Below are positions 60,153-64,000 of a DNA stretch of 64,000 nt, in pieces (position 1 is the stretch's first letter; each line of letters opens with the position of its first letter). Where the stretch lies: NCBI GenBank assembly GCA_023399155.1, contig JAEWQP010000006.1:124001-188000 (forward strand), given 5' to 3'. The position numbers were made by a program, and so were the translations under genes. Below the pieces are notes generated by a model. It had not been told where the DNA came from and ran no database searches. It was given only the letters and a program-made list of their open reading frames with translations. This DNA is from Verrucomicrobiota bacterium. Lineage in GTDB: Bacteria; Verrucomicrobiota; Verrucomicrobiia; Opitutales; Opitutaceae.

Positions 60153-60974
60153 ATGACCCGACGCAAACGCGGCTGCTTCGTCCTGCTGGTCATCCTGGCC
60201 GTTCTCGTCGCCGCTGCAGCGATCGCGGTCTGGTTGTTCGTGCCCGGCGACCTCATGCTCGGCGGTTCGGCCTCGGCACCGGCGCCGGCGCGCACCCTGG
60301 TCCCGGGAGCGGCACCGCAACCGGGCGCTTCGGGTGCGCCGGGGACAGACATGGGACCCGGCACGTCCGCGGCTGGCGGAAGCTCGAACCCCGGACAGCT
60401 CGTTTCGCCGGACGGTATGCCGGGGGCGACCACGCCTGCACCGACGGGATCAGCGCTCGCACCTGCGATTGAGGACGAGGCGAAGTCTCGGCCAAGTTCC
60501 TGGATGACGTATCTGGTTCCTGCGGACATCCTGCAGGCGGAGGTCGCGAAAGCCTTTCCGATCGACACAAACATCGTGGATCTCGTGCGACTGCAGCTCG
60601 ATCGCCCGACCTTTCTGCCGGATACCGATGGGAATTTCCTGCGCGTGCAGCTCGACATCCGGGCGCGGATCCTCGAGGGCGGACAGGTCCTGCCGGGGAG
60701 CGCCGTGATGCGCACCCAGCTCGGCTACGATCGCGGCGGCCGTCGCGTCATGCTGCGCAACGCGCAGCTGGTGGAGCTCAACTTTTCGGGCGACGCCGCC
60801 CGCGCGGCATCAGCCCTGCAGCCGGTGCTTGCGGCCGCGCTCGCTGCCGAAATGAACGGATACGTCATCTACGAGGTTCCCGCCGAAGGCCTGGGGTGGC
60901 TCAAGGCCGGGATCGGTTTCGTGCGCGACGTTTATGTCAAAGACGGACGAGTCGCCATCGGCCTCGGGCTCTGA
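60153..60974 (+). CDS. Single-span membrane/periplasmic protein, unknown function
   Basis: A 273-residue protein. One N-terminal membrane segment (FVLLVILAVLVAAAAIAVWL) leads into a Pro/Ala/Gly-rich linker of about 70 residues, then a folded domain of mixed strands: PADILQAEVAKAFPIDTNIV, FLRVQLDIRARILEGGQVLP and VMLRNAQLVELNF. It distantly recalls DUF1439-type proteins, without certainty. It starts 15 bases after parB and could be co-transcribed. The last 41 bases overlap the next gene in another frame. Function unknown. Confidence 0.75.
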   Translation: MTRRKRGCFVLLVILAVLVAAAAIAVWLFVPGDLMLGGSASAPAPARTLVPGAAPQPGASGAPGTDMGPGTSAAGGSSNPGQLVSPDGMPGATTPAPTGSALAPAIEDEAKSRPSSWMTYLVPADILQAEVAKAFPIDTNIVDLVRLQLDRPTFLPDTDGNFLRVQLDIRARILEGGQVLPGSAVMRTQLGYDRGGRRVMLRNAQLVELNFSGDAARAASALQPVLAAALAAEMNGYVIYEVPAEGLGWLKAGIGFVRDVYVKDGRVAIGLGL

Positions 60975-61326
60975 CGAGCGGAGGTCTGCTCGGCCGGGCC
61001 GCAGGTCGCGGCGCGACGAGTGGCGCGAACTCAACTCCGTGCAACTCGTGCTGATCGCGACGGGCACGGTGTCGGGTCTCTTCGGGCTCTTTGGCGGTAT
61101 TCTCGTCGCGCTTTCCCCCTTGATGAGCTGGGGCGGGATGGCGACCGGGCCGATCATGCGTACGGCTTCGATTCCATCGTGGGTCGCGCTCGGATGTGCA
61201 GGCGGTGCGGTGCTCTTCACGCGTTCGCCGCTGGCCCGCCGCGCCGCGCGCCAGGAAAGCGGACCGGCCGTGCTCATGGCCCTGACCGGCCTGCTTGGCA
61301 TCGCCGTCGCCTGGGCGATCAGCTGA
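60934..61326 (+). CDS. Small membrane protein overlapping the preceding gene
   Basis: A 130-residue protein beginning MSKTDESPSASGSDERRSAR, a highly charged start, followed by three hydrophobic stretches (VLIATGTVSGLFGLFGGILV, VALGCAGGAVLFT, LMALTGLLGIAVAWA). The start overlaps the previous gene by 41 bases in a different frame. The spans and composition suggest a real inner-membrane protein. Alternatively a later start after the charged N-terminus may be used. I do not recognise it. It is convergent with the SulP genes. Confidence 0.55.
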   Translation: MSKTDESPSASGSDERRSARPGRRSRRDEWRELNSVQLVLIATGTVSGLFGLFGGILVALSPLMSWGGMATGPIMRTASIPSWVALGCAGGAVLFTRSPLARRAARQESGPAVLMALTGLLGIAVAWAIS

Positions 61327-61390
61327 GGCGGACGCGAGCGCGAACCGGCGAAGCAACGTTTGCTGTTGTCGCGCGTGTGGAGCGACGCGA

Positions 61391-63199
61391 TCAGGGCTCC
61401 GCGCCCGTCGGGCTCTTCGCGCGCATCTCCCCGAAGACGCGGACGGCCGCTTCCTTCTGCCCGAGGATGCCCTGGGCGCGGCGCAGGGCGTTGCGCGTGG
61501 AGAGCGTGGGATTCTGTTCGGCCTCCGGGAAAAAGTTCTCGGGTCCGATCGTGTCGAGCAGGCCCGTGCGCTGGCAGATCTTCACCACGTCCCGGCGTGC
61601 CCCTGACACGATCAGGGCGCGGCCGGTCTCGCGCATGTAGTGCACGAGTTCCTCCAGCGCGAGGATCGCGGACGCGTCGAGGTGATGCGCGTGTTTCAGG
61701 CGGAGCACGATGACGCGCAGGTTCGGGTCGTCGCACGCGCGGCGGATCTGCTCGTGGAGCAGTTCCGCCGCGCCGAAGAACAGGCTGCCCTCGACGTGCA
61801 CGATCGAGATCTCCGGGAGCGGGCGCTGGTCGCCGGTCGCGACGGCGGCGAGCTGACCCGATGCATTGAAGGCGTACTCCGTGAGCTCGGGTTCACCGGC
61901 CTTGCGCAGGAAGAGCACGATCGAGGCCGCAGTGCCGATGAAGATCGCGGAGTCGAGGGGCAGCAGGAGCGCCGAACCCGCCGTGAGCGCGAAGACCACC
62001 GCATCGGCGGACGTCGAGCGCACGACGAAGCGGATCTGCGTGAGGTTGATCAACGAGATCGAGATCGAGACCACCACGACGGCAAGCGATGCCTTTGGGA
62101 CGAACTGGATCAGGCCGCCAAACCCGACGATCATCACGGCCACGAACGCCCCGCAGAGCATCGTGGCCGCGGGCGAGGTCGCGCCGCTCGCCACGTTGAG
62201 CACCGAGCGAGTGGGGGAGCCCGACGCGGGCATGCCGCCGAGAAAAGCGCAGCCGAGATTCGCCATGCCCATGGCAAACACCTCCTGATTGGTGTTCAAC
62301 CGTTCGCCGGCCTGCGCGGCCAGGGACTTGGCGATGGAGGCACACTCGAGGATGCCGAGAAACGCGATCGCGAGCGCGGGTCCGGCGAGCTGGTTGATCG
62401 CGCTGAGGCTCGGCAGCGGCAGCGCCGGAGTCCACGAGTCGAGCTGGACGGCCTCAAGGCAGGGCACCGGGTGGCCAAGCAGTTTCGCGCCCCATCCGAA
62501 CAGCACGCCCGCAGCCAGTGCGATGGCGACGTGGGGCGCGCGCGGGGCGAAGCGGCGCAGGAGCACGATCACCACCGCGGTGCATGCCGCCACGACTGTC
62601 GTGGAAATGTGGAGACCGGGTGCGCGGGCGAGCGTGTCGCGGATCGAGCCGATCAGCGTGATGGCCTCGCTGGAGGGCACGCCGAGAATGCTCTGCGCCT
62701 GGTTGGCGATGATCAGGATCGCCGCGACGGTGATGTAGGCGACGATCACGCTGCGCGAGACATAGGCGATCAGGCTGGCGATGTTGAGGTAGGCGGCGGC
62801 GATCTGCAGCACGGCGACGAGCGCAAGCACGAGTGCGATCAATCCCGGCGCCGCGGCGGCGGCGCCGGCCGCCGCCAGCGCGCTCAACAACAGCACGGCC
62901 GTGGCGTTCGTCGGACCGAACACCGTGAACCGCGACCCGGCGAAAAGCGGTCCCAGCAGGCAGCTGAGCGCCATCCCGACCAGGCCATAGGCAATGGGCA
63001 GGCCGGCGATCGTCGCGTAGGCGATGCCCTGGGGGAACGCGACCAGCGCGACGTTCACCCCGGCGCGCGCGTCGAGGCGGAGGCGATCCGGCTTGTATCC
63101 GGCGAGCGTGCGGCGCCACGGAGCGAGGTCGATCGCGGTAAACAAACGCCGCATCCGCTGCTGCACCGAGAATGCGCGTGTCTCCTCGGTGGCGTTCAC
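61391..63199 (-). CDS. SulP-family anion transporter with STAS domain
   Basis: A 602-residue transporter (sulfate, bicarbonate or related anions). The membrane part starts RAGVNVALVAFPQGIAYATI, then GPTNATAVLLLSALA, the family's FAMGMANLGCAFLGGMPASG, and SRSVIVAYITVAAILIIA. A cytoplasmic STAS domain closes the protein (ISIVHVEGSLFFGAAELLHE, LRLKHAHHLDASAILALEEL). The GTG at 63199 is preferred since its GTGA overlaps the stop of the upstream paralogue; the frame extends further only as antisense of that gene. Substrate cannot be told apart from sequence. Confidence 0.9.
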   Translation of the reverse strand: MNATEETRAFSVQQRMRRLFTAIDLAPWRRTLAGYKPDRLRLDARAGVNVALVAFPQGIAYATIAGLPIAYGLVGMALSCLLGPLFAGSRFTVFGPTNATAVLLLSALAAAGAAAAAPGLIALVLALVAVLQIAAAYLNIASLIAYVSRSVIVAYITVAAILIIANQAQSILGVPSSEAITLIGSIRDTLARAPGLHISTTVVAACTAVVIVLLRRFAPRAPHVAIALAAGVLFGWGAKLLGHPVPCLEAVQLDSWTPALPLPSLSAINQLAGPALAIAFLGILECASIAKSLAAQAGERLNTNQEVFAMGMANLGCAFLGGMPASGSPTRSVLNVASGATSPAATMLCGAFVAVMIVGFGGLIQFVPKASLAVVVVSISISLINLTQIRFVVRSTSADAVVFALTAGSALLLPLDSAIFIGTAASIVLFLRKAGEPELTEYAFNASGQLAAVATGDQRPLPEISIVHVEGSLFFGAAELLHEQIRRACDDPNLRVIVLRLKHAHHLDASAILALEELVHYMRETGRALIVSGARRDVVKICQRTGLLDTIGPENFFPEAEQNPTLSTRNALRRAQGILGQKEAAVRVFGEMRAKSPTGAEP

Positions 63200-64000
63200 G
63201 GGCTGGCGGCGCCTCCCGCGGCCGCGGCATCCCCGGTTCCGGCGGGTTTCTTCGCCGAATCCACATAGATGCGGATGTTCGCCTGCTTCGTCCCGAGAAG
63301 TGCCTGCGCCCGTTTCAGAGCGTTGCGGGTGGCGATGGTCGGGTTGGAGGGCGAATTCATGAAAAAGTTCTCCCGCCCGAGGAGCTCGAGCAGTCCCGAG
63401 CTGCGGAACACGCGGTAGATTCCGCGGTGCGCGCCCGAGACGATCACGTGGCGGCCGCGGGCGCGGGCGATGCGAATGAACTCCTCGATCGCGAGCGCAC
63501 ACGTCGCGTCGAGGTGATGGGCGTTGCGCACACGCAGCACGATGACCTTGAGATTGGGATCGTCGCTCACGCGCCGCATCTGCTCGAGGAAGATCTCGGC
63601 CGCGCCGAAGAACAGGTCGCCCTCGACGTGCACGATCGAGATGTCCGGGATCGGCCGACCGGCCTTCAACTCCAGCGCCGCCAGCTGGCCCTGGTCGGTG
63701 AACCCGTACTCCTGCAACTCGGGCACGCCGACCTTGCGAAGGAAGAACACGATCGACACGCCCGCGCCGATGTAGAGCGCCACGTCGAGGCGGAACAGCA
63801 GCCCGGCGGCGATCGTCACCAGCAGCACCGTTGCATCGGCCGCCGAGGAACGCAGGATCACGTCGAGGTAGTGCCGGCTGATCAGCTCGATCGCGAGCAT
63901 CATGGAGAGCGCGGCGAGCGAGGCCAGCGGCACGTACGCGAGCACGGGAATCCCCAGAATGAACAACCCGGCGCAAAACGCCGCGGCAAACACGCCGGCG
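63196..64000 (-). CDS. Second SulP-family transporter, C-terminal part (cut by window edge)
   Basis: The visible 268 residues begin in membrane spans (FCAGLFILGIPVLAYVPLAS) and contain the end of the SulP channel, then a complete STAS domain: ISIVHVEGDLFFGAAEIFLE and LRVRNAHHLDATCALAIEEF. The first part lies beyond 64000. It resembles the downstream paralogue closely and its stop overlaps that gene's GTG start. A Gly/Ala-rich tail closes the protein. The two adjacent STAS transporters are probably made together. Confidence 0.9.
   Translation of the reverse strand, partial: AGVFAAAFCAGLFILGIPVLAYVPLASLAALSMMLAIELISRHYLDVILRSSAADATVLLVTIAAGLLFRLDVALYIGAGVSIVFFLRKVGVPELQEYGFTDQGQLAALELKAGRPIPDISIVHVEGDLFFGAAEIFLEQMRRVSDDPNLKVIVLRVRNAHHLDATCALAIEEFIRIARARGRHVIVSGAHRGIYRVFRSSGLLELLGRENFFMNSPSNPTIATRNALKRAQALLGTKQANIRIYVDSAKKPAGTGDAAAAGGAASP

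Noticed and set aside
59160..61326. A parS site near parB
   Set aside because: No TGTTTCACGTGAAACA-like palindrome was found in or around the gene.

Overview
The window is GC-rich bacterial chromosome and looks like the Opitutaceae branch of Verrucomicrobiota. Three things point there: a small protein of the Minf_1886 type (known almost only from Verrucomicrobiota and Planctomycetota), a GxxExxY cassette with its typical terminal repeats, and an abundance of short palindromic intergenic repeats. TonB receptors, ExbB/ExbD and TolB show a diderm envelope. I saw no prophage, rRNA, tRNA or CRISPR array. Taxonomy is inferred from gene content; no search was run.

Left part (1-16.6 kb) is mostly housekeeping. 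It opens with the tail of an FAD oxidoreductase, then rpmG, a 95-residue unknown, mrp, tolB, sodA, tadA, infA, xerD, a long-form purF with a PurM-like partner, a cupin, a LysR regulator divergent from leuC-leuD, an exbB-exbD pair and a short-chain dehydrogenase.

The most unusual region is 17-24.4 kb. A soluble GAF/PAS histidine kinase diverges from a three-gene, stop/start-overlapping operon. The operon encodes a LuxD-like acyl-transferase/thioesterase fused to a SAM methyltransferase, a membrane histidine kinase, and a multidomain protein ending in a receiver whose phospho-acceptor Asp appears to be Glu. Both receiver-like domains here look unable to take phosphate normally, and no ordinary response regulator is present. 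I consider this the best candidate for an undescribed system.

From 24.5 to 34.8 kb lie an ABC ATPase coupled to surE, a methyltransferase-like protein, an ABC-2 type transporter pair, two identical 16-bp palindromes, and gatC-gatA-gatB. A GxxExxY cassette sits between gatA and gatB and its terminal repeat supplies the only plausible gatB start codons. A second, Tat-exported superoxide dismutase follows.

From 34.8 to 48.6 kb are a probable zinc TonB receptor with a His-rich accessory protein, apt, mogA, the Minf_1886 gene, a two-module M16 peptidase, a receptor/sigma/anti-sigma iron-type signalling set in unusual order, ffh and a BamE-like exported protein.

From 48.8 to 64 kb are an Lrp regulator with an aminotransferase, a heterodimeric ABC exporter with one degenerate ATP site, der, fmt, a LysM protein, parB, two membrane unknowns and two tandem SulP anion transporters, the second cut by the window end. 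Several families of intergenic inverted repeats run through the whole window.
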